A stretch of DNA of 64,000 nucleotides. Source: an uncultured Clostridia bacterium (GTDB lineage Bacteria > Bacillota > Clostridia > TANB77 > CAG-508). The translations under genes and the position numbers were made by a program. The DNA lies in assembly GCA_934167305.1 (NCBI GenBank), contig CAKPKQ010000004.1, forward strand, positions 4,947-68,946, given 5' to 3'. The notes beneath the pieces were generated by a model, which worked only from the letters and a program-made list of their open reading frames with translations, was not told the origin of the DNA and did not search any database. Below are positions 45,475 through 53,286 of the stretch, in pieces. How positions within the stretch are numbered: position 1 is the first letter of the stretch; each line of letters begins with the position of its first letter.

Positions 45475-46395
45475 TTAGTCCAATCCTCTTTGTTGTTGTA
45501 ACTCCAATTCTTGTTTTTCCATTTCATTCTCTGTTTCATCAATCAATGGTGTATCTGACATTTCTTCTAATACTTGCCTTCCTAAAGTGGCTGTACCAAC
45601 TTGTTGATCAGGAGGTAAAAATGTAGGCATATCTACAGCATTAGGTATTTCAATTTCTTGTTCGCCTACTAATTTTCTCATTTCTGCTAAATTTTGTGGT
45701 ATAACTCCAAATTCATTTTTCATTACTTCTCTTGCAATTTGAATTAAGCTAATTACAGAAGACTCTTTTCCCATCAATGATTCTAACATATATTCTCTAT
45801 AAGCATTACTAAATTGTGGATTAGAATGTAAATATTCTGATAATTTCTTTGACTGTCCTGACATTATACCCAATTCCATTTCTAACATGGTATTAAATGA
45901 GGTTATATTTGCATTAAAACATTCTTTTACATCAAAATCTTTATTAACTTCAAAAAAGTCTGTATCTATAATTCTTATCCTACTATTTTTTTCATCCCAC
46001 ATTATTCCTCCTTGATTTAAATCCTGAAAGAATACTTTATCTTGTGCAAGACTTCTAATATCTTGTTCTGCTTGTTTTATTGCATTTATTAATGTATCTA
46101 AATCAATTTCTTCTACTTTTTCTTGTAACTGCTGTCCATCAACATATTCCATTGTATATCCTTGAAATTTTCCATCAATTTCAACTCTATTTTGTGGAAA
46201 TGCACAAATATCATTATTAATTTTTAGTAATTGCGCAAATTGTTCTTCGTTGTGAAGTTGCATACCATTTTCATTTAATGCTTTAATAACTTGATTATCT
46301 CCATATTTATATACAACTGAACAGGCACCTCTTCCTAGTACCTGCATTTTATTTAATATTTCTGAATTTATTTTGATTATTTCATTTTTAGCCAT
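45475..46395 (-). CDS. Protein-kinase-like protein
   Basis: The start at 46395 has AAGGGA upstream. This 306-residue protein shows a degenerate protein-kinase fold: a glycine loop LGRGACSVVYKYG, a strand with Lys (QVIKALNENG), the catalytic-like FFQDLNQGGIMWD and a metal-like IIDTDFFE replacing DFG. The last 70 residues form an acidic, Gln-rich tail. Whether it has kinase activity is unknown. It is the last of three co-directional genes (20 and 41 nt apart) and its partners are also unrecognised. Confidence 0.65.
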   Translation of the reverse strand: MAKNEIIKINSEILNKMQVLGRGACSVVYKYGDNQVIKALNENGMQLHNEEQFAQLLKINNDICAFPQNRVEIDGKFQGYTMEYVDGQQLQEKVEEIDLDTLINAIKQAEQDIRSLAQDKVFFQDLNQGGIMWDEKNSRIRIIDTDFFEVNKDFDVKECFNANITSFNTMLEMELGIMSGQSKKLSEYLHSNPQFSNAYREYMLESLMGKESSVISLIQIAREVMKNEFGVIPQNLAEMRKLVGEQEIEIPNAVDMPTFLPPDQQVGTATLGRQVLEEMSDTPLIDETENEMEKQELELQQQRGLD

Positions 46396-46436
46396 AAACA
46401 ATCCCTTCATTTGTTTTTAATAGTATAAATATTATT

Positions 46437-46880
46437 TTATTTAAAAAAATTTTTAATCTTATTAAAGATTCTTGTAATAAAATTTTCTTTATAAACTACC
46501 ACTTCAGTAACTTCTTTTTTTACTTCTGTTTCGCTACAAGCATTTCGCTTTTTAAATATATTTTCAATACCATATAAGGACTTTTTTTGTTCTTCTAAAA
46601 TTAATCTATCATTTTTTTGCTTTCTGATAATTTTATCCCTTTGTACTTCTGTTGCCCAATAATCTCTAAATAATATTCCTATTATTGCTTTTGCTCTTTT
46701 AGAAACATTTTGCTCATCTAATGTCTTGTTAGGATTGTATGTAAATTTATATTCTTTATTTGAATTTAGCTTAAATAGTTCTATCTTGCTTGCAGGAATT
46801 TTATTATAATCTTCTTTAGAAATAAACTTTAATATCTCTAAAACTTCACTATAAGCATTTGCATATTCTACACTAACCAT
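46437..46880 (-). CDS. Hypothetical protein, 147 residues
   Basis: I do not recognise it. It has a helical N domain (SVEYANAYSEVLEILKFISKEDYNKIP), a charged middle (KFTYNPNKTLDEQNVSKRAK) and a Lys-rich C terminus (FITRIFNKIKNFFK) that looks amphipathic and could touch a membrane. It lies between the two-helix membrane protein and the kinase-like gene, in one operon. AGAGGA precedes the start. Confidence 0.6.
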   Translation of the reverse strand: MVSVEYANAYSEVLEILKFISKEDYNKIPASKIELFKLNSNKEYKFTYNPNKTLDEQNVSKRAKAIIGILFRDYWATEVQRDKIIRKQKNDRLILEEQKKSLYGIENIFKKRNACSETEVKKEVTEVVVYKENFITRIFNKIKNFFK

Positions 46881-46900
46881 TTTTTCCTCTTTTCATAGTG

Positions 46901-47827
46901 TTATTTTAATATAAGGAATAAAATAGCACTAATAACTAATTGTACGAGTAAAATTATTCTAGTAACTTTATATATTTTTTCAATTGTCATTCTTCTTTTT
47001 TCAGCATCCCAGTATTTTCCGAAATGTACCTCTGAATGTTCTATATAATCATCAACATCATCTGTATAGTTTCCTTTATTTGCTGAATAATTGTATCCTA
47101 CATATTTGGTATCTGGTAATAGGGGTCTATAAACTGATAAAATATACCAATATGAAAATATATTTCCTAATAAAATTGCAATAAACCATTGTCCAAATAC
47201 TAAAACATATTTATTGTTTAAATACTCTGCTAATACAGGAGATATTTTACCTGCATTGATTTTTAAAATAACATATAAAACATATGATAAAATAATTCCT
47301 ACAGATATTGTAAAACATTGTGTTCTTATTTTTCTATGTTTCATAGTTTTATTATATCTATCTTCATTATCTTCTAAAATATTCATTACTTCTGAATATA
47401 AATTATGTGCTTCGTTTTCTTGATTTGTAGTATTTACATCTATGGTAACATCAAATTCTCTAAAGTATAATGATACATTAATTTTATTATATATGTCATT
47501 AATAGTATTATTTTGATTTTTGGTATAAAAACTAATATACAAATCTATAGATATGCTTTTTATTGCACCTGGTTGAGTTAGAATCCCAATAAACCAGTTA
47601 TAATTGCTTTCTGTTATATTTTTACCGCTTTTAAATTCTACTGTATATTTTATTGCTGTATTTCCATTTCCATATTCCCATTGTTTTTCGCCATATGGAA
47701 TATTCTGGTTTTTGTTTTCTTCTAATTCAAATTTTCTATCGTATTTTTCTTTGTAATCTTCTAGATGATTAGCAACTTTTATTATTGTTTCTAATGGTAT
47801 TTGCTTATTTACTATTTTATTATTCAT
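46901..47827 (-). CDS. Hypothetical membrane protein, first gene of the kinase-like operon
   Basis: This 308-residue protein has a hydrophilic N-terminal half (about 1-165) rich in beta-type sequence (NTAIKYTVEFKSGKN). Two membrane helices (about 172-190 and 207-230) follow, then a cytoplasmic charged stretch and a final hydrophobic helix (ILLVQLVISAILFLIL). No known domain is recognised. Its promoter (47865-47893) drives the three-gene unit that ends with the kinase-like protein. AAGGAGAT precedes the start. Confidence 0.62.
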   Translation of the reverse strand: MNNKIVNKQIPLETIIKVANHLEDYKEKYDRKFELEENKNQNIPYGEKQWEYGNGNTAIKYTVEFKSGKNITESNYNWFIGILTQPGAIKSISIDLYISFYTKNQNNTINDIYNKINVSLYFREFDVTIDVNTTNQENEAHNLYSEVMNILEDNEDRYNKTMKHRKIRTQCFTISVGIILSYVLYVILKINAGKISPVLAEYLNNKYVLVFGQWFIAILLGNIFSYWYILSVYRPLLPDTKYVGYNYSANKGNYTDDVDDYIEHSEVHFGKYWDAEKRRMTIEKIYKVTRIILLVQLVISAILFLILK

Positions 47828-47864
47828 AAAGATCTCCTTTTCATAAGTTTATTATTCTACATTT

Positions 47865-47893
47865 TTTATAACATTACTACTCGAAAAAGTCAA
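47865..47893 (-). promoter_or_regulatory. Promoter of the kinase-like operon
   Basis: On the minus strand TTGACT (47888-47893), a 17-nt spacer and TATAAA (47865-47870) lie 38 nt upstream of the first gene. Confidence 0.65.
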
Positions 47894-48012
47894 TTGCGAT
47901 ATGCTAAACTTTATACATACTTTATGGTTTTATTTGCTATACTAATTTTATAAGATAGGGAAGAATACTTTGATAGAAACAACAAGATAAAATATAAAAT
48001 TTTTAAAAATAT

Positions 48013-48041
48013 TTGACGTATATTAAGATTGACACTATAAT
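48013..48041 (+). promoter_or_regulatory. Promoter of the DUF3592 gene
   Basis: TTGACG (48013-48018), a 17-nt spacer and TATAAT (48036-48041) imply a leader of about 130 nt. The gap between the divergent genes (47828-48179) otherwise holds only weak short repeats. Confidence 0.65.
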
Positions 48042-48179
48042 AATTATAGTTTTAAGCAAAGAGAGTACGTAAGGACGGACGCTTGTACATAGATGAGCTG
48101 TTTATACAAAGAAGCACTAAAAGTTGGATGTTGAAAAATTAATTTCTGAAAGTAATTGAAGGAGGCTTTACTAACTAGT

Positions 48180-48590
48180 ATGAAAGAAAAAAAGGATATT
48201 GCATTAATAATATTATCTATAGTTGTAATTTTTTTGATATTAATGGGATTATATGCATTAAGTTCAAATATAACAATGAAAAGAACTATAGGAGAGATTA
48301 CATATTGTAAGATGGTGCATGACACCAATAGAGATGCTGTATATTGGAATGCAAGTGCAAAATTTTTTGTGGATGGAAAAGAATATTCTGGATATGTAAA
48401 TGTTACTAGTAATAAGGATATTGGAGAAAAAATAATGATTTTGTATAATCCAAAAGATCCAAATGATTTTATCAGTCAATCTTCAACTTTTAGCGGAATC
48501 GTTATGATAATTTTTGGTTTTATATTTTCAATACCAATAATACTAAAACTAAAGAATAAACAAAAGCTAAAGGAAAATTACAAATTATGA
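48180..48590 (+). CDS. DUF3592-family membrane protein
   Basis: The ATG at 48180 is chosen, although GGAGG is 14 nt away, further than usual; a TTG at 48156 has no site. The 136-residue protein has an N-terminal membrane helix, a beta-rich extracytoplasmic part (ASAKFFVDGKEYSGYVNV) with the DUF3592 segment KIMILYNPKDPNDF, and a second helix with a Lys-rich cytoplasmic end. The family has no known function. It is monocistronic. Confidence 0.7.
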   Translation: MKEKKDIALIILSIVVIFLILMGLYALSSNITMKRTIGEITYCKMVHDTNRDAVYWNASAKFFVDGKEYSGYVNVTSNKDIGEKIMILYNPKDPNDFISQSSTFSGIVMIIFGFIFSIPIILKLKNKQKLKENYKL

Positions 48591-48605
48591 AAATACTAGG
48601 AAAAG

Positions 48606-48650
48606 CAAAAAAAAAGAAACCTCTTTCGAGGAAAAGAATTTATTTCTTTT
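48606..48650 (-). terminator. Terminator of the Cys-containing orphan gene
   Basis: On the minus strand an inner CCTC-gaaa-GAGG stem lies inside AAGAAA/TTTCTT and is followed by nine T. It may also serve the converging DUF3592 gene. Confidence 0.65.
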
Positions 48651-48658
48651 TATGTGAT

Positions 48659-48982
48659 TTAGCTGTTGGATAAAAATGCCTCTAGCTCTGAAATTAGCAT
48701 ATTTACCTTAATTTTTTCGCTTTCATATAATCCTGTACCATAACTTTTTATAGTATTGCGTACCCACTGTACTCTTTGGAGTAAGCAAGTACCAGGCAAA
48801 CAAGAATACACTGTTAGCAAATTATAAATAGCTTCTAGAATCTTTGAAATGGTAACGTTATTATCCTGGTTATTTTTTAAACCATCAATAGCAAACCGAA
48901 GGCTGTCATTCTGCATTTTGCAGCAGATTTGTTTGCAGTCGCATTCCACAGTTTTTGCAGGCTTTTTATTGCTCTGACACAT
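48659..48982 (-). CDS. Hypothetical protein, GC-richer and Cys-containing
   Basis: The start at 48982 has GGAGGT just upstream; the longer frame to 49009 would begin with GTG and no site. The 107 residues are unrecognised. The N terminus holds five Cys (MCQ, ECDCKQICC), which could bind metal or form disulfides, followed by two helical segments (RFAIDGLKNNQ and ISELEAFL). G/C content and codon use (CTG, CGG, GCC) are higher than in flanking genes, as in the orphan at 10.2-10.5 kb, which suggests transfer. Confidence 0.55.
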   Translation of the reverse strand: MCQSNKKPAKTVECDCKQICCKMQNDSLRFAIDGLKNNQDNNVTISKILEAIYNLLTVYSCLPGTCLLQRVQWVRNTIKSYGTGLYESEKIKVNMLISELEAFLSNS

Positions 48983-49041
48983 AATACCTCCAACAGTATT
49001 CACGCTCAATTACATCAGTAAATGTAAAAGATAATGAAATC

Positions 49042-49115
49042 GGTACATTTATTATAATTCGCTGTACCAACGAATATTATAGTTATATTATAATGTATTT
49101 TACATAAAATTGCAA
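49042..49115 (-). promoter_or_regulatory. Promoter and inverted repeat of the Cys-containing orphan gene
   Basis: On the minus strand TTGCAA (49110-49115), a 17-nt spacer and TATAAT (49087-49092) are followed by the inverted repeat GGTACA/TGTACC (49042-49068), placed where a repressor could bind downstream of the start site. Confidence 0.5.
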
Positions 49116-49167
49116 GTTTACATTTATGAGAAATTTAAAAGAAAGCCCAAGAGTAAAGATTAGCATT

Positions 49168-49199
49168 GCAAAATAATTTTAATAAAAAAATTATTTTGC
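49168..49199. terminator. 13-bp inverted repeat at the end of the Fic remnant
   Basis: GCAAAATAATTTT pairs with AAAATTATTTTGC around a 6-nt loop. It overlaps the last codons of the Fic fragment and may be a terminator left at the deletion junction; T runs are short. Confidence 0.45.
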
Positions 49200-49475
49200 T
49201 ACATTAGCTTTATATGCATTTTTTACCTCTTGAATATCTTTTGACTTTCCTATAACTGCTTTTCCATTTATTACAGATTCAACTTGAAACAATGATAATT
49301 GATTATTTTCAATAGCTAAAGATGAATGTATTGACTGTGTTCTTGTTTTTCTTCTTAATTCTGGAAATCTATTTAAATTTTCAAAATAATTTGCTTATCC
49401 TATTTTTTTCATTATGCTTGTTGCTAAATTTAACATTTTATCAGTTATTGTATAAGGTGGGGAATTTGTTTTCAT
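49191..49475 (-). pseudogene. Fic-family protein remnant
   Basis: From ATG 49475 (TAGGAGG upstream) the frame encodes 26 residues, meets TAA, and continues in the same frame for 67 more residues to a second TAA at 49191. The whole matches the N-terminal part of Fic proteins: NSPPYTITDKMLNL, then FPELRRKTRTQSIHSSLAIE and VESVINGKAVIGKSKD, and QEVKNAYKAN. The IHSSLAIENN segment is the usual region before the Fic core. The catalytic core with its HPFxxGNGR motif is missing. Both a nonsense change and a 3' deletion show that the gene is dead. Confidence 0.75.
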
Positions 49476-49515
49476 CTAAAACCTCCTACGCAACTATATT
49501 TATTGCCTACTTCTT

Positions 49516-49566
49516 AAAAAAAGAACCATACAAAACATTGATTTTTCAATACTTGTATGGTTTTTC
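49516..49566. terminator. Terminator of tRNA-Leu
   Basis: ACCATACAA (49525-49533) pairs with TTGTATGGT (49553-49561) around an AT-rich inner stem. On the minus strand TCTTTTTTT follows; on the plus strand five T follow. Confidence 0.7.
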
Positions 49567-49571
49567 GTTTA

Positions 49572-49659
49572 TGGTGCAGATGGCCGGAATCGAACCGGCA
49601 CGGTTTATTCAACCGCAGGATTTTAAGTCCTGTGCGTCTGCCAGTTCCGCCACATCTGC
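49572..49659 (-). tRNA. tRNA-Leu (UAA)
   Basis: The minus strand folds as a class II tRNA. The acceptor stem is GCAGATG/CATCTGC with encoded CCA. The anticodon stem CAGGA/TCCTG encloses CTTAAAA (anticodon TAA). A long variable arm and the T loop GGTTCGATTCC are present. It is 88 nt with CCA and has its own terminator. The 3' end faces the accessory genes on the left. Confidence 0.95.
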
Positions 49660-49909
49660 ATTTATTTGAACTGACATTTAGTATTGTACTACGAAACTTT
49701 AATATTTGTCAAGATTTATTTTAAAAAATTTAAATAAAATAAAAAAATAAATATTTTTCTAGAATATTAATACAATAAAGTGTGAGGCTTTAGATACTTT
49801 AAAGAGAAAAATGAAAAAGATGTCGAAACCTGTCACACGAAAGTTCTTGCTATTTCTACTTTTCATATATATAATAGGAACCATACCGATGAAAAGGAGG
49901 GAAAAAGAA

Positions 49910-50212
49910 TTGGAAAAGACAGTACAAGTATATGGCGATATTGAATTAAAAAATGAATTAGATGAAATATTAAATGGTCCAATTCAACTAAAATATTACA
50001 AAACATACAATAATAGCAAAAGACAAAAACCATATGGAATAGGGGTAATAAAAACATATTGCAATGATGTTGAAACAGATATAGAAAAAAGAGAATTTAA
50101 CCATATTTTTAGCAAAGAAAATGATGCTAATAATATGCTTGATATTTTAATTAAAAACAAAGTTACACCAATTACATTAAAAGATGTTTTAGAAGACTTT
50201 ATATTAGTATAA
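49910..50212 (+). CDS. DUF6514-family small protein
   Basis: The C-terminal half matches DUF6514: PYGIGVIKTYC, then NKVTPITLKDVLEDFI at the end. The TTG at 49910 is preferred because AAAGGAGGG lies 9 nt upstream and the resulting 100 residues suit the family. A longer in-frame version from ATG 49811 would add a hydrophobic N terminus but has only a weak site. The function is unknown. It is monocistronic with a strong terminator. Confidence 0.68.
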   Translation: MEKTVQVYGDIELKNELDEILNGPIQLKYYKTYNNSKRQKPYGIGVIKTYCNDVETDIEKREFNHIFSKENDANNMLDILIKNKVTPITLKDVLEDFILV

Positions 50213-50256
50213 AAAAACTTTAATATTAGCACAATTTGCTAATATTAAAGTTTTTT
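50212..50256 (+). terminator. Terminator of the DUF6514 gene
   Basis: A perfect 19-bp stem (AAAAAACTTTAATATTAGC and its complement) with a 7-nt loop ends in six T. Confidence 0.92.
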
Positions 50257-50392
50257 ATTGCGTAAGATCATATAATAAAATTAAGTTATGTTAATTAAAA
50301 ACATAATAAATATACATTAAAATTTTATGTACAGGATTTCAACGTAATTTAAAAGCACTTTTCCTATAATAAGCCTTTTTATGACAATTTCA

Positions 50393-50421
50393 TTGACTTA
50401 CTAAAATTAAGATGTTAGAAT
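50393..50421 (+). promoter_or_regulatory. ppa promoter
   Basis: TTGACT (50393-50398), a 17-nt spacer and TAGAAT (50416-50421) lie 32 nt before the ppa start. Confidence 0.65.
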
Positions 50422-50453
50422 AATATGGAATAATAGAAAGGGAGAGTAAAACA

Positions 50454-50984
50454 ATGAATATTTGGCATGATATAAGAAAAGATAGAATAAAAAAAGATGA
50501 TTTTGTTTCAGTAATTGAAATTAGCAAAAATGGAAGAAATAAATATGAACTAGATAAAGAAACAGGTAGATTAAGACTAGATAGAGTATTGTACACATCA
50601 ACGCATTATCCTGCAAATTATGGCTTTATTCCAAGAACATATGCAGAAGATAATGATCCATTAGATGTATTGGTTCTATGTCAAGAAGAAATCATTCCAC
50701 TAACATTAGTTGAATGTTACCCAATTGGGGCATTAATAATGACAGATAATGATGAACGCGATGAAAAAATTATTGCAATATGTAAAAAAGATCCGTTTTT
50801 AAACTGTTACAATGATATTGATGAATTACCACACCAAACATCACTAGAAATTAAACATTTCTTTGAAGTATATAAACAACTAGAAGACAAGCAAACAGCA
50901 GTTGAAAAAATTGTTGGAAGAAAAGAAGCAGAAGAAATAATACAAAAATGCATGGAAAATTATGAGAAAAAATTTTGTAAATAA
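50454..50984 (+). CDS. ppa: Soluble inorganic pyrophosphatase (family I)
   Basis: The enzyme hydrolyses pyrophosphate and pulls biosynthetic reactions forward. The 176 residues have the family I active site: RVLYTSTHYPANYGFIPRTY and the metal motif DNDPLDVLVL. YPIGALIMTD and the C-terminal IKHFFEVYK are also conserved. Length is normal. AGGGAGAG precedes the start. It probably shares a transcript with the TPR protein 12 nt downstream and perhaps with uppP, which itself releases phosphate. Confidence 0.95.
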   Translation: MNIWHDIRKDRIKKDDFVSVIEISKNGRNKYELDKETGRLRLDRVLYTSTHYPANYGFIPRTYAEDNDPLDVLVLCQEEIIPLTLVECYPIGALIMTDNDERDEKIIAICKKDPFLNCYNDIDELPHQTSLEIKHFFEVYKQLEDKQTAVEKIVGRKEAEEIIQKCMENYEKKFCK

Positions 50985-50996
50985 AGGAATTAAAAA

Positions 50997-52193
50997 ATGT
51001 TTGAAAAAATAATTTTTAATGTATTGGCTTTAGCACTTTTCACAATTACTTTTTTGAAATTAATTAAAAAAAATGATACAAGCTACATATATATACTGGC
51101 AATAGAATTTATAGGACTGACTATTAATTTTATAGAATTATTTTTTGCAGTAAAATTAAATATATTCTTCAAAATTTTAATTTATATATTTTCGATTATT
51201 ATTCCTGCAATAATAATATGGATAGAAAAATATAAAAAAATAGATTTTCCAGAATTGTTTAATGTAACTCTTGCTAAAGCTTTAACCAAATTTGGCAAGC
51301 AGGAACAAGCAAAAACAATAATATCTAATTTTTTAAATAAAAATCCAAATAGTTATATTGCACATAAATGGTTGGCAGAATATTATGAAGAAAAAGAAAA
51401 TTATGAAGCGGCTATTAGCGAATATATGAGGGTAACAGATATAAAAAGAAATGACTTTGTTTCAACATATAAACTTTGCAGTGTTCTAAATAAAAATAAA
51501 CAAAACCAAGAAGCTATTAAATTACTAGAAGAAATTTTAAGGCAAAAACCAGAATACGAAAATGCTAGTAATTTACTTGGTGAAATATTTTTTGAAGAAG
51601 AATTATATAAAGAAGCTGTATCAGTTTATATGAGTGCTTTAAGGTATAATCCAGGAAGCTATGACTTGTACTATAGCTTAGGAATGGCATATACAATGAT
51701 AAACGATTTTCAACGTGCAAAGGAATTTTATGAAAAAGCTGCACAAATTAATAGTTTGGCATATAATGCAAAATTGAATTTAGGACAAATTGCATTAATA
51801 TATGGAGATCTTGAGGAAGCAGAAAAATATTTTATGCAATCATGTAAGCAAGAAGATTTAGAATCAGGTTCATATTATTACCTTGCACAAATTGCTTTGC
51901 TAAAAGGGGATAATGATAAGGCAACAAACTATATGAATGTTGCAATTCAATTAGACCCTAAAATTTATAAACAAGTTCAAAAAGATCCTTTATTTAATCC
52001 AATCAAAGAAAAACTTAATAAGCCAGAAGAAGCTATTTCAAAAAAAATAAAAGGAATTTTAACCAAAAAAGAAAAAAATGTTAATAGACATTTAATGAAA
52101 ACATGCATATTAGTTAAAAACTTAAGTAAAGAAGATATTCAACGAGTTAAAAATGAAACTCAACTAGAAAAAGAAGAAAAGCAAAAAGAATAA
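50997..52193 (+). CDS. TPR-repeat membrane protein
   Basis: This 398-residue protein has three N-terminal membrane helices (about 5-75) and then a row of six or so tetratricopeptide repeats. Examples are AHKWLAEYYEEKENYEAAISEYM, LYYSLGMAYTMINDFQRAKEFYE and NLGQIALIYGDLEEAEKYF, in part. A Lys/Glu-rich tail follows. Such proteins act as scaffolds at the membrane, and the partner is unknown. It sits between ppa and uppP with short gaps (12 and 39 nt), so it may belong to a cell-envelope unit. Confidence 0.85.
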   Translation: MFEKIIFNVLALALFTITFLKLIKKNDTSYIYILAIEFIGLTINFIELFFAVKLNIFFKILIYIFSIIIPAIIIWIEKYKKIDFPELFNVTLAKALTKFGKQEQAKTIISNFLNKNPNSYIAHKWLAEYYEEKENYEAAISEYMRVTDIKRNDFVSTYKLCSVLNKNKQNQEAIKLLEEILRQKPEYENASNLLGEIFFEEELYKEAVSVYMSALRYNPGSYDLYYSLGMAYTMINDFQRAKEFYEKAAQINSLAYNAKLNLGQIALIYGDLEEAEKYFMQSCKQEDLESGSYYYLAQIALLKGDNDKATNYMNVAIQLDPKIYKQVQKDPLFNPIKEKLNKPEEAISKKIKGILTKKEKNVNRHLMKTCILVKNLSKEDIQRVKNETQLEKEEKQKE

Positions 52194-52232
52194 TAATTAT
52201 AAAAAAACATACAATATACAAAGGAGAATAAA

Positions 52233-53039
52233 ATGGAAATATATCAATCTATAATATTAGGAGCAGTTCAGGGATTAACAGAATTTTTACCAATATCAAG
52301 TTCAGCACACTTAAATGTATTCCCTTGGATTTTTAACTGGCAACCTCTATCAGATGGAATGGATGTTGCACTACACATTGGAACCCTACTTGCATTAATA
52401 ATATTTTTCTTTAAAGATTGGGTTAATTTAGTAAAAGCAGGATATAAAAAAGCAATAAAAAAACAAGATTCAACAGATGGAAAAATATTTTGGTATTTAG
52501 TAATTGCAACTATACCAGCAGGAATATTAAGTTTGATTTTAGATAAAATATCAAGCAAAATTATTGGTGAAAATATAAATGTTCAAATGTTTATAATTGC
52601 TATTTCATTAATTATAATGGGAATACTACTATACATAGCAGACAAAAAATCAAAATCAACTACAGATTATGAACATATATCATTAAAACAGGCAGTTATA
52701 ATAGGAATATCACAAGCTTTTGCTGCTGCATTTCCAGGAGTTTCACGCAGTGGTATTACAATGACTGTTGCAAGAGCATTAAAAGTTAATAGAGAGGGAG
52801 CAGCTAAATTTTCGTTTATGTTAGCAATGCCAATAACTTTAGCAGCAGTGGTATTTGATTTAGACAAATTCCAATTTAACTTATCTCTTATATTAGGAAT
52901 ACTTACAAGTTTTATAGTAGGATTTTTAATTATCAAATTTTTAATGAATTATTTAAAAAAAGGAAGCTTCAAAGCATTTGCAATATATAGAATTATATTT
53001 GGAATAATAATTATTACTTTAGCATTAATAAGAATGTAA
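52233..53039 (+). CDS. uppP: Undecaprenyl-diphosphatase
   Basis: UppP dephosphorylates undecaprenyl pyrophosphate to recycle the lipid carrier for cell-wall synthesis, and it confers bacitracin tolerance. The 268 residues carry both family motifs, GAVQGLTEFLPISSSAHL near the start and PGVSRSGITM near residue 170, with about eight membrane helices. AAAGGAG lies before the start. A terminator follows directly. Older names are bacA and upk. Confidence 0.95.
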   Translation: MEIYQSIILGAVQGLTEFLPISSSAHLNVFPWIFNWQPLSDGMDVALHIGTLLALIIFFFKDWVNLVKAGYKKAIKKQDSTDGKIFWYLVIATIPAGILSLILDKISSKIIGENINVQMFIIAISLIIMGILLYIADKKSKSTTDYEHISLKQAVIIGISQAFAAAFPGVSRSGITMTVARALKVNREGAAKFSFMLAMPITLAAVVFDLDKFQFNLSLILGILTSFIVGFLIIKFLMNYLKKGSFKAFAIYRIIFGIIIITLALIRM

Positions 53040-53042
53040 AAT

Positions 53043-53075
53043 AAAAGGCATTCTCCTACGGGAGAGTGCCTTTTT
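53043..53075 (+). terminator. uppP terminator
   Basis: AAAAGGCATTCTCC pairs with GGAGAGTGCCTTTT (one wobble) around a 4-5-nt loop and is followed by T. Confidence 0.88.
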
Positions 53076-53148
53076 AAAGATTTAAAATGTGAATATTACA
53101 ATTATATTACAAATACATTACAATTATATTAAAAGTAAATGAAATATA

Positions 53149-53176
53149 TTGACTTTTCACCAAAAACATATAGAAT
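53149..53176 (+). promoter_or_regulatory. Promoter of the type IV pilus operon
   Basis: TTGACT (53149-53154), a 16-nt spacer and TAGAAT (53171-53176) give a leader of about 105 nt before the first pilus gene. Just upstream the 15-mer ATTACAATTATATTA occurs twice, 22 bp apart (53095-53109 and 53117-53131), a possible activator or repressor site. Confidence 0.55.
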
Positions 53177-53286
53177 ATTAATATCGAATGGTAAAAATAT
53201 GTCAAATTAAAAAGAATTACAAGTATGTTTTTACAAAATTCGCAAAACCTAATTATAGGATTTTATTTTAAACGAAGGAGAAAATA

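Noticed and set aside
48092..48133. 13-codon frame in the DUF3592 leader as a leader peptide
   Set aside because: No ribosome site and no attenuator-like terminator follows.
48044..48328. Reverse open reading frame overlapping the DUF3592 gene
   Set aside because: It is antisense to the DUF3592 gene and its promoter, has no ribosome site and encodes a low-complexity hydrophobic peptide.
49322..49669. Forward open reading frame of about 115 codons
   Set aside because: It runs antisense through the Fic remnant and the complete tRNA-Leu gene.
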